A stretch of 34,153 nt of DNA from Methylophaga sp. OBS4 (GCF_026319305.1 NZ_JAPDMV010000029.1:1-34153), one strand, 5' to 3'; positions 16,751 to 26,723 are shown, counted from the stretch's first letter. Notes: a model not told the origin generated them from the letters alone. Translations and numbers: made by a program.

Positions 16751-17790
16751 TGAAAATTACTTCAATTATCTTGTTACTTTGTTGTCTGATGCTCACGGCC
16801 TGTGGTGATCAGGATGGGGCCCGTCAGGCCAAGTTTTATGCGTTTGGTACTGAAATCGACGTCAGTATTTACGGCGTCGATGCCGCCACTGCCGAAAATA
16901 CCGTCGACAGCCTGCAACAGACCTTTGCCAATGTGAACGATACCTGGCATGCCTGGCAACCCAGCACATTGACCCGCATCAATCAGGCGATTGCTCAGGG
17001 TGAAACGGTGGAAATCAAACCGGAAGTGGCTGCCGTAATAGAACAGGCGGCGCTTTACGCCCGACAAAGTCAGCATTTGTTCAACCCGGCGGCGGGTAAA
17101 TTGTTTGAACTATGGGGTTATCATCAGGATAACTGGTTCGAATCGCGGCCCCCGCCTTCGCAGGAAAAAATCGATCGCTGGTTAGAAAGCGCACCGACAA
17201 TGGACGATATACACATAGAAAACGGTATGCTGCGTAGCGACAATACCATGGTCAAACTCGGCTTCGGCGCTTTTGCCAAAGGCACCGCGGTGGACGCGGC
17301 GATCGATGCTTTGCGCGCGCAGGGGGTAGACAACGCCATTATTAATATCGGCGGCGACTTACGTGCCATCGGCAGTCATGGTGAACGCCCTTGGGTCATC
17401 GGCATTCGTCACCCGCGCCAGGAAGGCAGAATGCTGGCCTCTGTTGCGGTTCAGGATGATGAAAGTGTATTTACCTCCGGTGACTACGAACGCTATTTCA
17501 GCTATGAGGGCAAACGTTACCCGCATATTCTGGACCCGCGCACCGGTTATCCTGCCCGTGACGTCATTTCCGTTACCGTTATTCATCAAAATGCCGCCAG
17601 AGCCGATGCAGCGGCGACGGCTTTATTAGTAGCCGGCCTTGACTGGCCGCAGATCGCTGCTTCCATGGGCATTGATCGTGTTATGGTGATGCGAGCTGAT
17701 GGCCAGATAGAAATGAGTCCGGCCATGGCTGAGCATGTTAATCTCACTGATAAAACGCTCACTCCGCAAATTCGTCAGGTTACACAGTAA
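16750..17790 (+). CDS. apbE: FAD:protein FMN transferase ApbE (lipoprotein)
   Basis: A 346-residue flavin transferase that covalently attaches FMN to Thr/Ser of target proteins such as NqrB, NqrC and RnfG at the periplasmic face. The N-terminus has a lipoprotein signal with lipobox LTAC, so Cys18 would be lipidated. Family motifs are FYAFGTEIDVSIYG at about 29, FNPAAGKLFELWG near 112, KLGFGAFAKGTAVDAAIDAL near 172, and NIGGDLRAIG near 198. The metal- and substrate-binding YPHILDPRTGYPA is near 260. It overlaps gshB by one base (TAATG). No flavoprotein target is encoded in this window. Confidence 0.95.
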   Translation: MKITSIILLLCCLMLTACGDQDGARQAKFYAFGTEIDVSIYGVDAATAENTVDSLQQTFANVNDTWHAWQPSTLTRINQAIAQGETVEIKPEVAAVIEQAALYARQSQHLFNPAAGKLFELWGYHQDNWFESRPPPSQEKIDRWLESAPTMDDIHIENGMLRSDNTMVKLGFGAFAKGTAVDAAIDALRAQGVDNAIINIGGDLRAIGSHGERPWVIGIRHPRQEGRMLASVAVQDDESVFTSGDYERYFSYEGKRYPHILDPRTGYPARDVISVTVIHQNAARADAAATALLVAGLDWPQIAASMGIDRVMVMRADGQIEMSPAMAEHVNLTDKTLTPQIRQVTQ

Positions 17791-17804
17791 TAATTTTCCA
17801 GAAT

Positions 17805-18830
17805 ATGGCAAAAAGCACTGTCTCAGATCGACTGATATTTACCCTGATTATCTCCATAATCATTCATCTGATTTTGGTGCTGGGTATCAGTTTCGATGTG
17901 TTTTCGACCCCGACCAATGCACCCATCAATAATCTGGAGATCACGCTGGTCAAACAGCAGGATAATACCAAACCGGAAGAGGCGGACTTTTTGGCACAGG
18001 CTGATAATGAAGGTGGCGGTGAGACCGACACCCCTTCTCCGGAACCTACCCCTGATCTGCCGGTGCCGAAAACGGAAGACACGCCCACAGCAGAGCCAAT
18101 TGCACCGGTTGCCGCAGCGACTATTGATCCCGAACCCACCCCCATCATAGAGCCTGATCCTGTTCCTGAACCACCAGCGCCGGAACCAGTTCAAGCTGAA
18201 CCCTCTAAACAAGAACCACCCAAGCCGGCACCACCCGAGCCGGAAAAGCCGCAGCCGGAAAAGACCGTTAAAAAGGTTACTCAGCAGCAAGCTGAACGTA
18301 AAGTGCAGCAGGTAGAAGACATCGGCAGCGAAGCAGAACCGGAAGCTGAAGTCGCGCCCCAACCCAGGTCGCAACCTTCTGCACGCGACCTGATGCTGCA
18401 AGCCAGAAACGAAATCAGCGAACTGCAGGACAAACTGGACAAAACGACCAAAGCCCTCAGCGAGCGGCCGAAAAAACGTCGTATTTCGGCTGCCACCAAA
18501 GAATATGCGGCAGCGGCTTATATGAAAGCCTGGGAAATGAAGGTAGAGCGCATCGGCAATATGAATTATCCACAAGAAGCCCGAAAACAGGGCATCAACG
18601 GAACACTTATGCTGTCTGTCGATATTAATCCTGATGGCAGTGTACCGCCCGGCGGCATTGTGATATCACGGCCATCGGGTTATCCAGTACTTGATGAGGC
18701 CGCGATCAAAATCGTCCGACTGGGTGCGCCTTATGCGGCCATTCCGGATAATGTGCTGAAAAATAACGATATGCTAACCATTATCCGTACCTGGAAATTT
18801 GAGACCGGGCGCGGATTGTCAACCCGCTAA
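17805..18830 (+). CDS. TonB-family energy transducer
   Basis: A 341-residue protein with TonB architecture. A single N-terminal membrane helix (about residues 11-31) is followed by a long Pro/Glu/Lys-rich periplasmic spacer (about 68-155). Next comes a charged, coiled-coil-prone stretch (about 160-225), then a C-terminal TonB domain (about 245-341). The TonB domain contains NYPQEARKQGINGTLMLSVDINPDGSV and RPSGYPVLDEAAIKIVRLG. It would couple the proton-motive force to outer-membrane receptors through ExbBD, which are not encoded here. The spacing after apbE is 14 bases, consistent with one operon gshB-apbE-tonB. It may be one of several TonB paralogues; this type is often found next to gshB in gammaproteobacteria. 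Confidence 0.93.
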   Translation: MAKSTVSDRLIFTLIISIIIHLILVLGISFDVFSTPTNAPINNLEITLVKQQDNTKPEEADFLAQADNEGGGETDTPSPEPTPDLPVPKTEDTPTAEPIAPVAAATIDPEPTPIIEPDPVPEPPAPEPVQAEPSKQEPPKPAPPEPEKPQPEKTVKKVTQQQAERKVQQVEDIGSEAEPEAEVAPQPRSQPSARDLMLQARNEISELQDKLDKTTKALSERPKKRRISAATKEYAAAAYMKAWEMKVERIGNMNYPQEARKQGINGTLMLSVDINPDGSVPPGGIVISRPSGYPVLDEAAIKIVRLGAPYAAIPDNVLKNNDMLTIIRTWKFETGRGLSTR

Positions 18831-18862
18831 AAAACACCGGCAGCGTTTGACGCCGCCGGTTT
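18831..18862. terminator. hairpin terminator between tonB and the convergent gene
   Basis: Outer stem ACCGGC/GCCGGT (18836-18841 and 18855-18860), with an inner GCG/CGC stem. The left flank is A-rich, giving a T-run on the minus strand. It is better suited to end the minus-strand gene at 18870, but it could act on both. Confidence 0.7.
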
Positions 18863-18869
18863 CAAGCTT

Positions 18870-19304
18870 TTAATGAAACAAGTAATCGCGAATTTCGGAT
18901 TCGCTTTTATGTATCAGATTTTTATTAATGGTTTTGCTAATATGTTTCTGGGTCACGTTACCGAGATTCTGCTTTAACATGCCCAGAAAGCCGGGCGATG
19001 AAATCAACACCAGATCGTTATAGTCACCGACGCGGCGGGCATTTTCCAGACGTTCACTGACGTCATGGGCAAAGTGGATCACTTCCAGTTTCTTGGGCTC
19101 AATGCGCGGTTCCATCGCATGCCGACCTCCCTGTCCGTTACTGTCGAAAGTCCGGCCTGGTTCATCAGAAACCAAGTCCTGACCATGAGCACGGCTGGCC
19201 ACATTGACCATATCATCCACTTCTTTCAGCGGACTGGTGCGGCTTTCAACGGAAAAGATTCTGGCGCGACTGCTCTCGGCAACGACGATCCATTTTTTCT
19301 TCAT
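18870..19304 (-). CDS. host attachment protein family (eRF1-like fold)
   Basis: A 144-residue protein of the family named 'required for attachment to host cells', now seen as bacterial eRF1-related domains. Characteristic are KKWIVVAESSRARIFSV at the start, the central SRAHGQDLVSDEPGRTFDSNG region, and YNDLVLISSPGFLGMLKQNL near 95-115. The open frame extends to 19355, but ATG 19304 has an ideal AAGGAG ribosome site eight bases upstream and begins at the conserved segment, so it is preferred. The function is unclear: the name comes from Agrobacterium attachment work, and a ribosome-associated or stress role is a later hypothesis. It stands alone between a terminator and 167 bases without a recognisable gene. 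Confidence 0.87.
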   Translation of the reverse strand: MKKKWIVVAESSRARIFSVESRTSPLKEVDDMVNVASRAHGQDLVSDEPGRTFDSNGQGGRHAMEPRIEPKKLEVIHFAHDVSERLENARRVGDYNDLVLISSPGFLGMLKQNLGNVTQKHISKTINKNLIHKSESEIRDYLFH

Positions 19305-19471
19305 AGTCGATACTCCTTCTTTCGCTTGGATGGGACAAGCAGCACAAGATGACAAGCGGATGAACCATCCTGTACTTGTTCGAGTAGATTGAAGCCTTCA
19401 ACTTTGACTATACCAAAGAATTTATCATTGTGCCTGTGAACTTAAATTTAACACCCAAAGCCAAAAACAGT

Positions 19472-20095
19472 TTATTTTTCAACTGCTTGAGACAATGCAT
19501 AACCTTGCTTTGCTTTGCTGATATCGCTGTATTGCAGTGGCAGTGCGGCCTGCAGCGATTGTGCCAGTTCTAGCATTTTTTTCAGTTCACCCTGTTTCAA
19601 TTCCAGCTCAACTTCATGGATCAGGGCTTTATGCTGCCCAGCCCTGATCTCACCGCGATCATAAGCCAACTCCACCTCGCTGCCATCTTCCAGACGCAAC
19701 GGCATGACCGTGCGCTCGAAATCGGTGGTAAACACCGGCTCAACGGCAGACCAGATCATTTTATTGGCCACCAGCGGCGCCAGCTCAGTTTGCTGCAACA
19801 AAGCCAAATCAAAAGCGGGGCCGTCCAACGTATGCTCCCATTCTTTACGCTGATGTAGACCATTAGCGACGTCACCGCTGCATTTCACTGTCTGCAACCA
19901 TTGCTGATCAACCTGACGCAGGCGCAAACCAACACCCGATTTCATCAAGGCCCGGTCAGGTGTATCAAAATAAGTGCTGACCAGATGTAATTGCTTCGGC
20001 TCGGCCTGAGATAAAGCTGTCAGCCAGGATATCGTGCTCAGATCTATTGCCGCCTGCTGGGTCACGATCAGTTTTATTTCCTGCTCCAGACTCAT
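19472..20095 (-). CDS. CYTH domain protein (inorganic triphosphatase-like)
   Basis: A 207-residue triphosphate tunnel metalloenzyme. The ExExK signature is at the very start (EQEIKL), as usual for CYTH proteins. The tunnel-lining basic and acidic strands can be followed as [22 protein letters not shown] (about 40-62), KEWEHTL near 85, and [13 protein letters not shown] near 157-169. Bacterial members such as YgiF hydrolyse inorganic triphosphate. E. coli YgiF carries an additional CHAD domain that is absent here. It overlaps the uvrA stop by four bases (ATGA) and so is co-transcribed with uvrA. The actual substrate is not known. Confidence 0.9.
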   Translation of the reverse strand: MSLEQEIKLIVTQQAAIDLSTISWLTALSQAEPKQLHLVSTYFDTPDRALMKSGVGLRLRQVDQQWLQTVKCSGDVANGLHQRKEWEHTLDGPAFDLALLQQTELAPLVANKMIWSAVEPVFTTDFERTVMPLRLEDGSEVELAYDRGEIRAGQHKALIHEVELELKQGELKKMLELAQSLQAALPLQYSDISKAKQGYALSQAVEK

Positions 20096-22938
20096 CGTGT
20101 CAGCAGCGGTTTCAGATAAGCGCCGGTATAAGAGTCGGCATGTTCAGCCACTTGTTCCGGCGTGCCGGCTGCCATGACCATGCCGCCGCGCAAACCACCT
20201 TCGGGTCCCATATCAATGATCCAGTCAGCCGTTTTGATCACATCCAGATTATGCTCGATAACCACAATGGTATTACCCCTGTCGCGCAGCCGATGTAACA
20301 CTTTCAGTAGCTGTTCGATATCGAAAAAGTGCAGCCCGGTCGTCGGTTCATCCAGAATATACAACGTCTTGCCTGTGTCTCGTTTCGACAGCTCCTTGGC
20401 CAGTTTGACACGTTGTGCCTCGCCACCGGATAAGGTGGTCGCATTCTGACCCAGCTTGATATAAGTCAGGCCCACATCCATCAGTGTTTGCAGCTTTTTG
20501 GCAACCACCGGGATATTTTCGAAGAAAACACAGGCATCTTCAATGGTCATATCCAGCACTTCGGTAATGGTCTTGCCTTTGTAGCGAATATCCAGGGTTT
20601 CACGATTATAACGCTCACCTTTGCATACATCACATGGCACATAAATATCAGGCAGGAAATGCATTTCTACCTTGATCAGGCCATCGCCCTGACAGGCTTC
20701 GCAGCGGCCGCCTTTGACATTAAAACTGAAGCGGCCCGGCCCGTACCCACGCGAGCGGGCTTCCGGTGTACCTGCAAACAACTCGCGGATCGGCGTAAAC
20801 AGACCGGTGTATGTGGCCGGATTCGAGCGCGGTGTACGACCAATCGGGCTCTGGTTGATCGCCACCACTTTGTCGAGCTGATCCAGTCCCAGAATATCCT
20901 GGTGCGGCGCCGGTTCCTCCGAGGCACCGTTTAGCGTTTTGGCAGTGAGCTTAAGCAGAGTTTCATTAATTAATGTGGATTTACCAGACCCCGACACACC
21001 GGTGACACAGGTCATCAGACCGATAGGAATATCGATATCAACATTTTGCAGATTATTACCACAAGCACCACGCAAAGCGATGACTTGCCCGGTGTGGAAA
21101 GGCTCACGTTTGGCGGGCACTTCAATTTTTCTTCTACCCGACAGGTATTGCCCTGTCAGTGACTGCTCACTCTGCATGATATCTTCCGGCGTCCCTTGGG
21201 CGACAATTTCGCCACCGTGCACACCTGCACCCGGGCCGATATCCAGCACATAGTCAGCACTGCGAATCGCTTCTTCATCATGCTCCACTACAATCACGGT
21301 ATTACCCAGATCGCGCAGCCGGGTCAACGTCGCCAGCAAACGATCATTATCGCGCTGATGCAAACCGATTGAGGGTTCATCCAGGATATACATGACCCCG
21401 ACCAGCCCGGCACCGATTTGACTGGCAAGCCTGATTCGCTGTGCTTCACCACCTGACAAAGTTTCAGCACTGCGCGCCAAAGTCAGATAATCGAGGCCGA
21501 CATTGACCAGAAAGCTCAGCCTGGCCGCAATCTCGGTAATGATTTTGGCGGCAATTTCGCCGCGTTTTCCGGGCAAAATCAGCTGTTCAAAGAACTGGCG
21601 CACCTCACCGATAGGCATGGTGGTGACTTCCGGCAAGGTGATCTCGTTAATATAGACATGGCGGGAAGCCTGCGTCAGGCGCGCGCCGTGACAATCAGGA
21701 CAGGCGCGAATCGAATGGAACTTGGCCAGTTCCTCACGCACACTGTTCGATTCCGTCTCGTGGTAACGGCGCTGCATATTGGGAATCACACCCTCAAAGC
21801 TGTGGCGACGAATAACTTGCTTGCCCCGATCGCTGATATAGCTGAAATCGATTTGCGCTCTGCCACTGCCAAAAAGCACGACCTGGCGAACCGTTTCCGG
21901 CAGTTCCTCAAATGCGGTTTCCAGATCAAACTCATAATGCGCAGCTAATGACTGCATCATCTGGTAGTAATAAGCATTGCGTCGGTCCCAACCTCGGATT
22001 GCACCGGCAGCCAGACTCAGTTCCGGATGAGACACCACCCGGGCCGGATCCACAAACTGCTTCACCCCCAGACCGTCACAGGTGCCGCAGGCGCCGGCTG
22101 GGTTATTGAACGAAAACATGCGAGGTTCCAGCTCGGGAATCGAATAACCGCAAGTAGGGCAGGCAAATAGCGCGGAAAACAGGGTTTCGTCGTTTTCATC
22201 ATCCATCGAGACGACTTTGGCGACACCTTCTGCCATATTCAGCGCGGTTTCGAACGATTCCGCCAGCCGTTGCTGCAAATCATCACGCACCTTGAAACGA
22301 TCCACCACTGCTTCAATCGTATGTTTTTTGCGCAATTCCAGCTCTGGCGGGTTATCCAGCTCAATCACGGTGCCGTTCACCCGGGCACGCACAAACCCCT
22401 GCAGGCGCAGTTCTTCCAGCACATCACGATGTTCACCTTTACGATCCTGCACTACCGGCGCCAGTAACATCATACGTTTACCTTCTGGCATGGCCAGCAC
22501 GATATCAACCATCTGACTGACGGTTTGTGCCGCTAATGGCAGTTGATGGGTCGGACAACGCGGCTCACCGGCGCGGGCAAACAGCAGGCGCAGGTAATCA
22601 TAAATCTCGGTGATCGTACCCACGGTTGAACGTGGATTATGCGAGGTTGATTTCTGTTCAATCGAAATCGCCGGTGACAAGCCTTCAATATGATCCACAT
22701 CCGGTTTTTCCATCATTGACAGAAACTGGCGGGCATAAGCGGACAGGGATTCCACATATCGGCGCTGGCCTTCTGCGTATAATGTGTCGAACGCAAGCGA
22801 TGACTTGCCCGAGCCAGACAAACCGGTAATCACAATTAACGCATCTCTGGGCAGATCCAGATCAATGTTTTTGAGGTTGTGGGTGCGGGCCCCGCGGATG
22901 CTGATATTTTTCATCCCGGGAGCGCTTATATTTTTCAT
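20092..22938 (-). CDS. uvrA: excinuclease ABC subunit A
   Basis: A 948-residue DNA damage recognition ATPase of nucleotide excision repair. It has two ABC modules, with Walker [10 protein letters not shown] near residue 39 and GVSGSGKST near 650, and two LSGGEAQR signatures. Zinc modules include [10 protein letters not shown] (about 263) and C-x2-C...C-x2-C near 745-775. [12 protein letters not shown]-type residues (as [19 protein letters not shown]) and [12 protein letters not shown] are also present. The N-terminus reads MKNISAPG then MKNIS, because a short ATGAAAAATAT segment is duplicated. ATG 22914 is therefore an alternative start, closer to the E. coli protein. It is divergent from yajR, with a repeat element between them. 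No clear LexA box (CTG-N10-CAG) was seen upstream. Confidence 0.98.
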   Translation of the reverse strand: MKNISAPGMKNISIRGARTHNLKNIDLDLPRDALIVITGLSGSGKSSLAFDTLYAEGQRRYVESLSAYARQFLSMMEKPDVDHIEGLSPAISIEQKSTSHNPRSTVGTITEIYDYLRLLFARAGEPRCPTHQLPLAAQTVSQMVDIVLAMPEGKRMMLLAPVVQDRKGEHRDVLEELRLQGFVRARVNGTVIELDNPPELELRKKHTIEAVVDRFKVRDDLQQRLAESFETALNMAEGVAKVVSMDDENDETLFSALFACPTCGYSIPELEPRMFSFNNPAGACGTCDGLGVKQFVDPARVVSHPELSLAAGAIRGWDRRNAYYYQMMQSLAAHYEFDLETAFEELPETVRQVVLFGSGRAQIDFSYISDRGKQVIRRHSFEGVIPNMQRRYHETESNSVREELAKFHSIRACPDCHGARLTQASRHVYINEITLPEVTTMPIGEVRQFFEQLILPGKRGEIAAKIITEIAARLSFLVNVGLDYLTLARSAETLSGGEAQRIRLASQIGAGLVGVMYILDEPSIGLHQRDNDRLLATLTRLRDLGNTVIVVEHDEEAIRSADYVLDIGPGAGVHGGEIVAQGTPEDIMQSEQSLTGQYLSGRRKIEVPAKREPFHTGQVIALRGACGNNLQNVDIDIPIGLMTCVTGVSGSGKSTLINETLLKLTAKTLNGASEEPAPHQDILGLDQLDKVVAINQSPIGRTPRSNPATYTGLFTPIRELFAGTPEARSRGYGPGRFSFNVKGGRCEACQGDGLIKVEMHFLPDIYVPCDVCKGERYNRETLDIRYKGKTITEVLDMTIEDACVFFENIPVVAKKLQTLMDVGLTYIKLGQNATTLSGGEAQRVKLAKELSKRDTGKTLYILDEPTTGLHFFDIEQLLKVLHRLRDRGNTIVVIEHNLDVIKTADWIIDMGPEGGLRGGMVMAAGTPEQVAEHADSYTGAYLKPLLTR

Positions 22939-22960
22939 CAGGATTCCGTAGTAAAATCAA

Positions 22961-22979
22961 ACAGATCAATATACTCTGT
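22961..22979. repeat. short inverted repeat upstream of uvrA
   Basis: ACAGA-N9-TCTGT lies 23-41 bases before the uvrA start. The arms are in the opposite orientation to a LexA box, so it is not the classical SOS operator. It overlaps a possible TATATT -10 box for uvrA on the minus strand. It could be an operator or chance. Confidence 0.3.
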
Positions 22980-22985
22980 CCAACA

Positions 22986-23255
22986 ATACCCAATCAACCT
23001 CAAAATGGCGGTGTCAGAGCCATCTCAGCGTTTCCACTGGCGGTACGATGGTGCTTGACAAGGGGGGCCGCCATTGCCTTCACCCCATAGCACCACATTG
23101 GAAACGCTGAGATGGCTCCCGGAGAGCGGGGCTAAAAGCGCTCCATGCGCTGCTGCATGTTCTTGATTGGGAGGGTCCAAACCGCTAACATGCAACACCA
23201 CCTGAAACGCTTTTATCTCCCGCTGACATCCACCATTTTGAGGTTGATTGGGTAT
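22986..23255. mobile_element. nested inverted-repeat element, MITE-like
   Basis: A 270-base segment is bounded by perfect 23-base inverted repeats (22986-23008 and 23233-23255, beginning ATACCCAATCAACC). The similarity continues inward for about nine more bases (CGGTGTCAG against TGGATGTCAG). Inside it lies a second perfect 20-base inverted repeat (23017-23036 and 23099-23118, beginning GAGCCATCTCAG). A further TGGTGCT/AGCACCA pair lies within the loop. The outer arms can be read as CCCAATCAACC...GGTTGATTGGG flanked by TA on both sides, as for TA-target insertion (IS630/Tc1-type). There is no transposase and no convincing gene inside, so a non-autonomous element is likely. It ends three bases before the chosen yajR start. 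Confidence 0.7.
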
Positions 23256-23258
23256 CTC

Positions 23259-24644
23259 ATGACGCAAAGACAAACTGCAACGACCTCGATGACCGCAATG
23301 GAAAAGCGCAGCATCTCAGGCCTATCCCTTATATTTGCCTTGAGAATGCTGGGCCTGTTTATGATCCTGCCGGTGTTTTCACTTTCTGCACATCAATATT
23401 CAGGCAGCACCCCGATGCTGATCGGCATCGCCATCGGCGCATATGGTCTGACGCAGGCCTTGTTACAAATTCCTTTCGGCATGTTGTCTGACCACATTGG
23501 CCGCAAACGTGTTATCACCATTGGCCTGTTATTATTCGCCGCCGGCAGTGTACTGGCCGCGATGGCCCAGTCCATTGAAATGGTCATTGCCGGCCGATTG
23601 TTGCAGGGCAGCGGCGCAATTGCCGCAGCCGTGATGGCTTTAACCGCAGATTTAACGCGCGATGAACAACGGACTAAAGCCATGGCCAGCATTGGCATCA
23701 GTATCGGTTTGTCTTTCTCGGTGGCTTTGGCTACCGGCGCAGCACTGGAGCACTGGATAGGACTGTCCGGCATTTTCTGGGTCACGGCAGTCATGGCACT
23801 GATCGGTATTGCCATATTACACCTGTGGGTGCCGACGCCGCAGCGTTGCGTCAATCATCGCGACATTGAGCCGGTACCACAACAATTTATCAAGGTGCTG
23901 GGTGATGCTCAAATCATGCGTATGGTGATGAGCATTATGGTGTTACACCTGCTATTAACCACCAGTTTTTTTGCCTTGCCACTGGCTTTGCAGAACATGG
24001 TCGGCCTCGATAAAAGCCAGCATGCGTTAGCTTATATGCCCATCCTGCTGCTGGCCTTTGTCACCATGGTGCCGTTTATTATAATTGCCGAGAAACACCG
24101 CAAGATGAAACCGGTGTTTCTGGGTGCCATTGCCACGCTGGGTCTGGCTGAACTGGGCTGGGCCTTATTACCGCCCTCGCTGGCCGGTATTTTAATTTGT
24201 TTATGGTTGTTTTTTACCGCATTCAATATTCTTGAGGCCAGCCTGCCGTCGCTGATGTCAAAACTAAGTCCACTGGAAAATAAAGGTACCGCAATGGGTT
24301 TTTATTCCAGCGCCCAATTTATTGGTGCTTTTATTGGTGGCGTTTTAGGCGGTAGTCTCTACACATCTTATGGCCTGCAGGGGATTTTCCTCGCCTGTGC
24401 GGTGCTGATTGCTATCTGGTTGCTGCTGATTCTGCCGATGAAAGCGCCGCGCCATTACAGCAGTCGTATTATTCATCTTAATGAAAAGGCAATGACCGAT
24501 ACCTCAAAAATTATCGCCAAACTCAATGCCATCAAAGGTGTTAAAGAAACCATAGTGGTACTGGAAGAACAAGTTGCTTACGTTAAGTTCTCCCCGGAAG
24601 AGATCAATCTCTCTGAATTAGAAGCGTTTGCTTTACAGCACTAG
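23259..24644 (+). CDS. yajR: MFS transporter with C-terminal YAM domain (YajR-like)
   Basis: A 12-helix major facilitator protein of 461 residues. It matches E. coli YajR in sequence landmarks: LRMLGLFMILPVF, IGAYGLTQALLQIPFGMLSDHIGRK, GSGAIAAAVMALTADLTRDEQRTKAMA and NILEASLPSLMSKLSP. It also has the same cytoplasmic C-terminal ferredoxin-like YAM domain (about the last 55 residues, IIAKLNAIKGVKETIVVLEEQVAYVKF). The substrate of YajR is unknown. The open frame extends back to 23145 but that part lies inside the repeat element. ATG 23259 is the first start outside it, and 23289 or 23298 are also possible. None has a good ribosome site. The order uvrA-MFS-ssb is conserved in Pseudomonas and others. 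Confidence 0.9.
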   Translation: MTQRQTATTSMTAMEKRSISGLSLIFALRMLGLFMILPVFSLSAHQYSGSTPMLIGIAIGAYGLTQALLQIPFGMLSDHIGRKRVITIGLLLFAAGSVLAAMAQSIEMVIAGRLLQGSGAIAAAVMALTADLTRDEQRTKAMASIGISIGLSFSVALATGAALEHWIGLSGIFWVTAVMALIGIAILHLWVPTPQRCVNHRDIEPVPQQFIKVLGDAQIMRMVMSIMVLHLLLTTSFFALPLALQNMVGLDKSQHALAYMPILLLAFVTMVPFIIIAEKHRKMKPVFLGAIATLGLAELGWALLPPSLAGILICLWLFFTAFNILEASLPSLMSKLSPLENKGTAMGFYSSAQFIGAFIGGVLGGSLYTSYGLQGIFLACAVLIAIWLLLILPMKAPRHYSSRIIHLNEKAMTDTSKIIAKLNAIKGVKETIVVLEEQVAYVKFSPEEINLSELEAFALQH

Positions 24645-24690
24645 CGTCGTAGTAGAATAAGTAAATTAATTTTTAACCAAGGATTTCACC

Positions 24691-25173
24691 ATGTCAGTAA
24701 ACAAGGTTATTCTCGTAGGACGTCTGGGCGCAGAACCAGAAAGCCGCGCCTTCCCTAACGGTGGCTCCATCTGCAACCTCAGACTTGCCACTTCCGAATC
24801 ATGGAAAGACAAACAGACTGGTGAACGGCAGGAACGTACCGAATGGCACCGGGTTGTACTACGCAACCGTCTTGGCGAAATCGCCCAGCAATATCTTCAT
24901 AAAGGTTCCCAAGTTTATATTGAAGGCCGGATTCAGACGCGTAAATGGCAGGATCAAAACGGCCAGGATCGCTACACAACTGAAATTGTCGGTAATGAAA
25001 TGACCATGCTCGACAGCCGTGGTGCCGGCGGTGGCGGTGGCGATACATCCTTTGATCAATCGCCGAACCAGAAATCAGGCGGCTATAATGCGCCGCAACC
25101 GGCCTCATCCTCTGCCGGCCCTGATTACGGTGGCGGTGATTCAGACTACTATGACGATGATATTCCGTTCTAG
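24691..25173 (+). CDS. ssb: single-stranded DNA-binding protein
   Basis: A 160-residue SSB that coats single-stranded DNA in replication, recombination and repair. The OB-fold spans about residues 1-110, with [35 protein letters not shown] and [22 protein letters not shown] glycine-rich flexible linker follows, ending in the acidic tip DDDIPF that recruits partner proteins. The start has an AAGGA ribosome site. It is divergent from uvrA across yajR, a common gammaproteobacterial arrangement, and is followed by a strong terminator. Confidence 0.98.
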   Translation: MSVNKVILVGRLGAEPESRAFPNGGSICNLRLATSESWKDKQTGERQERTEWHRVVLRNRLGEIAQQYLHKGSQVYIEGRIQTRKWQDQNGQDRYTTEIVGNEMTMLDSRGAGGGGGDTSFDQSPNQKSGGYNAPQPASSSAGPDYGGGDSDYYDDDIPF

Positions 25174-25205
25174 GATTAACCTAAGACTATTAGTGTAAAT
25201 CGTTG

Positions 25206-25235
25206 AAAAAGCCTCTGTTATCAGGGGCTTTTTTT
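25206..25235 (+). terminator. rho-independent terminator after ssb
   Basis: Stem GCCTCTG/CAGGGGC (25211-25217 and 25222-25228, one G-T pair) with a 4-base loop, preceded by A5 and followed by T7. It lies 33 bases after the ssb stop. Confidence 0.92.
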
Positions 25236-25357
25236 ATTAAGCGCAGCATAAAAAAATCCGGTCTACCCGCGTGTGATTATTTTTTTCACCTAGGGGATTG
25301 ATTCAGTCTCTCAACAGTGGGAGCATCAAAGTAGACAGGTTATAACAAGGTATTTGC

Positions 25358-26719
25358 ATGAACAAAATTGCGCGCACTACGATCCGTCCGATCCGCAGCC
25401 TTAACCTACTGTCGCAGGAAGAAATCTTCAAACTCAGCAATCCCCGCGCCGATTTGCACCGACTGTTTCGTGACTGTGCTCTGGCCGTATTGAATACGGA
25501 CAGTGAAGAAGATGATGCCGAGCTGATTTTCAACCGCTTTATCGATTTTGATATCCGCTTGAAACCACAACCACGCGGCATCATGCTGGAAATTCACAAT
25601 GCGCCCGCACAATCCTTTGTCGACGGTAAGATTATCCGGGGGATACAGGAACACCTGTCATCAGTACTCAGGGATATTGTTTATACCGACTTCAAGATTC
25701 TGGCCGATGAAGCCGATGCACCGGCAAAAATCACCGACAAGGTGTTTCGCATCCTGCGCAACGCAGGCGTAGTCAGACCGGGGGTTACCCCTAATCTGGT
25801 AGTGTGCTGGGGCGGCCATTCCATCCCCCGTGAAGAGTATGATTATGCCAAGCAGGTCGGCTATGAACTGGGGCTGAGAGGCCTGGATATCATCACCGGT
25901 TGCGGCATCGGTGCCATGAAAGGCCCGATGAAAGGGGCTGCCGTCGGTCATGCCAAACAACAAATCAAGAATGGCCGCTATATCGGTATCAGCGAACCGG
26001 GCATTATTGCATCAGAATCGCCCAATGCCATCGTCAATGAGCTGGTTATCATGCCGGACATCGAAAAACGCCTTGAGGCCTTTGTGCGGCTCGGGCACTG
26101 TATCGTCGTATTTCCCGGCGGTGCCGGCACAGTAGAGGAAATTGTTTATCTGCTCAGCATCCTGCTGCACCCGGATAATCAACATAGCATACCGGTGGTC
26201 TTTGCCGGACCGGCATGCTGCCATGATTATTTTGCAACACTGGACACATTCCTGCGCCGTTGTCTCGGCGACCAAGTGACGGAGCTGTATCAAATCATTA
26301 TCGGGACACCCCACAAAGTGGCCCAGAAGATGCGGGATGCAGTTGACGCAGTTCACCGTGAGCGACATGCCAGCCAGGATGCCTATTACTTCAACTGGCA
26401 GTTGAATATCGATCCACTCCTGCAGCGCCCTTTTATCCCCACTCATGCCAATATGGCAGCACTCGAATTGGATCCGGCTCTGCCGCGGCATGACCTGGCC
26501 AGCCAGATACGAGCGGCTTTTTCCGGTATCGTCGCCGGTAATGTCAAAACGTTTGGCATCAGGGAAGTCGCCAAACATGGCCCGTATGCCATCACTGGCG
26601 ATCCGGCGATCATGAAAGCAATTGATGAGTTACTGCGGGTCTTTGTTCGGGAAAAACGTATGAAACTGGGGCAGGGTGAAAAAGAATATCAGCCCTGCTA
26701 CCGGCTGACCGGCCAATAA
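25358..26719 (+). CDS. ppnN: pyrimidine/purine nucleotide 5'-monophosphate nucleosidase (PpnN/YgdH, LOG family)
   Basis: A 453-residue protein of the same length and build as E. coli PpnN (YgdH), which cleaves nucleoside monophosphates to base and ribose 5-phosphate and is controlled by (p)ppGpp in E. coli. The central LOG/Rossmann domain (about residues 140-345) holds VCWGGHSIPREEYDYAKQVG, TGCGIGAMKGPMKGAAVGHA and the PGGAGTVEE signature near 255. PpnN-specific N- and C-terminal extensions flank it. An AAGG ribosome site precedes the start. It is monocistronic: a terminator lies upstream and a convergent gene downstream. Confidence 0.95.
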   Translation: MNKIARTTIRPIRSLNLLSQEEIFKLSNPRADLHRLFRDCALAVLNTDSEEDDAELIFNRFIDFDIRLKPQPRGIMLEIHNAPAQSFVDGKIIRGIQEHLSSVLRDIVYTDFKILADEADAPAKITDKVFRILRNAGVVRPGVTPNLVVCWGGHSIPREEYDYAKQVGYELGLRGLDIITGCGIGAMKGPMKGAAVGHAKQQIKNGRYIGISEPGIIASESPNAIVNELVIMPDIEKRLEAFVRLGHCIVVFPGGAGTVEEIVYLLSILLHPDNQHSIPVVFAGPACCHDYFATLDTFLRRCLGDQVTELYQIIIGTPHKVAQKMRDAVDAVHRERHASQDAYYFNWQLNIDPLLQRPFIPTHANMAALELDPALPRHDLASQIRAAFSGIVAGNVKTFGIREVAKHGPYAITGDPAIMKAIDELLRVFVREKRMKLGQGEKEYQPCYRLTGQ

Positions 26720-26723
26720 ACTC

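Noticed and set aside
19468-19485. Terminator after the CYTH gene
   Set aside because: The stem is only five base pairs (CAGTT/AACTG) and overlaps the stop codon; the T-run is short.
23145-23258. N-terminal extension of the yajR frame
   Set aside because: It lies inside the repeat element, has no counterpart in YajR, and would place 38 unrelated residues before the first transmembrane helix.
23025-23273. 82-residue minus-strand open frame across the repeat element
   Set aside because: It consists mostly of the inverted-repeat element and starts inside the yajR coding region. It has no ribosome site or recognisable domain and is best explained as a by-product of the repeat.
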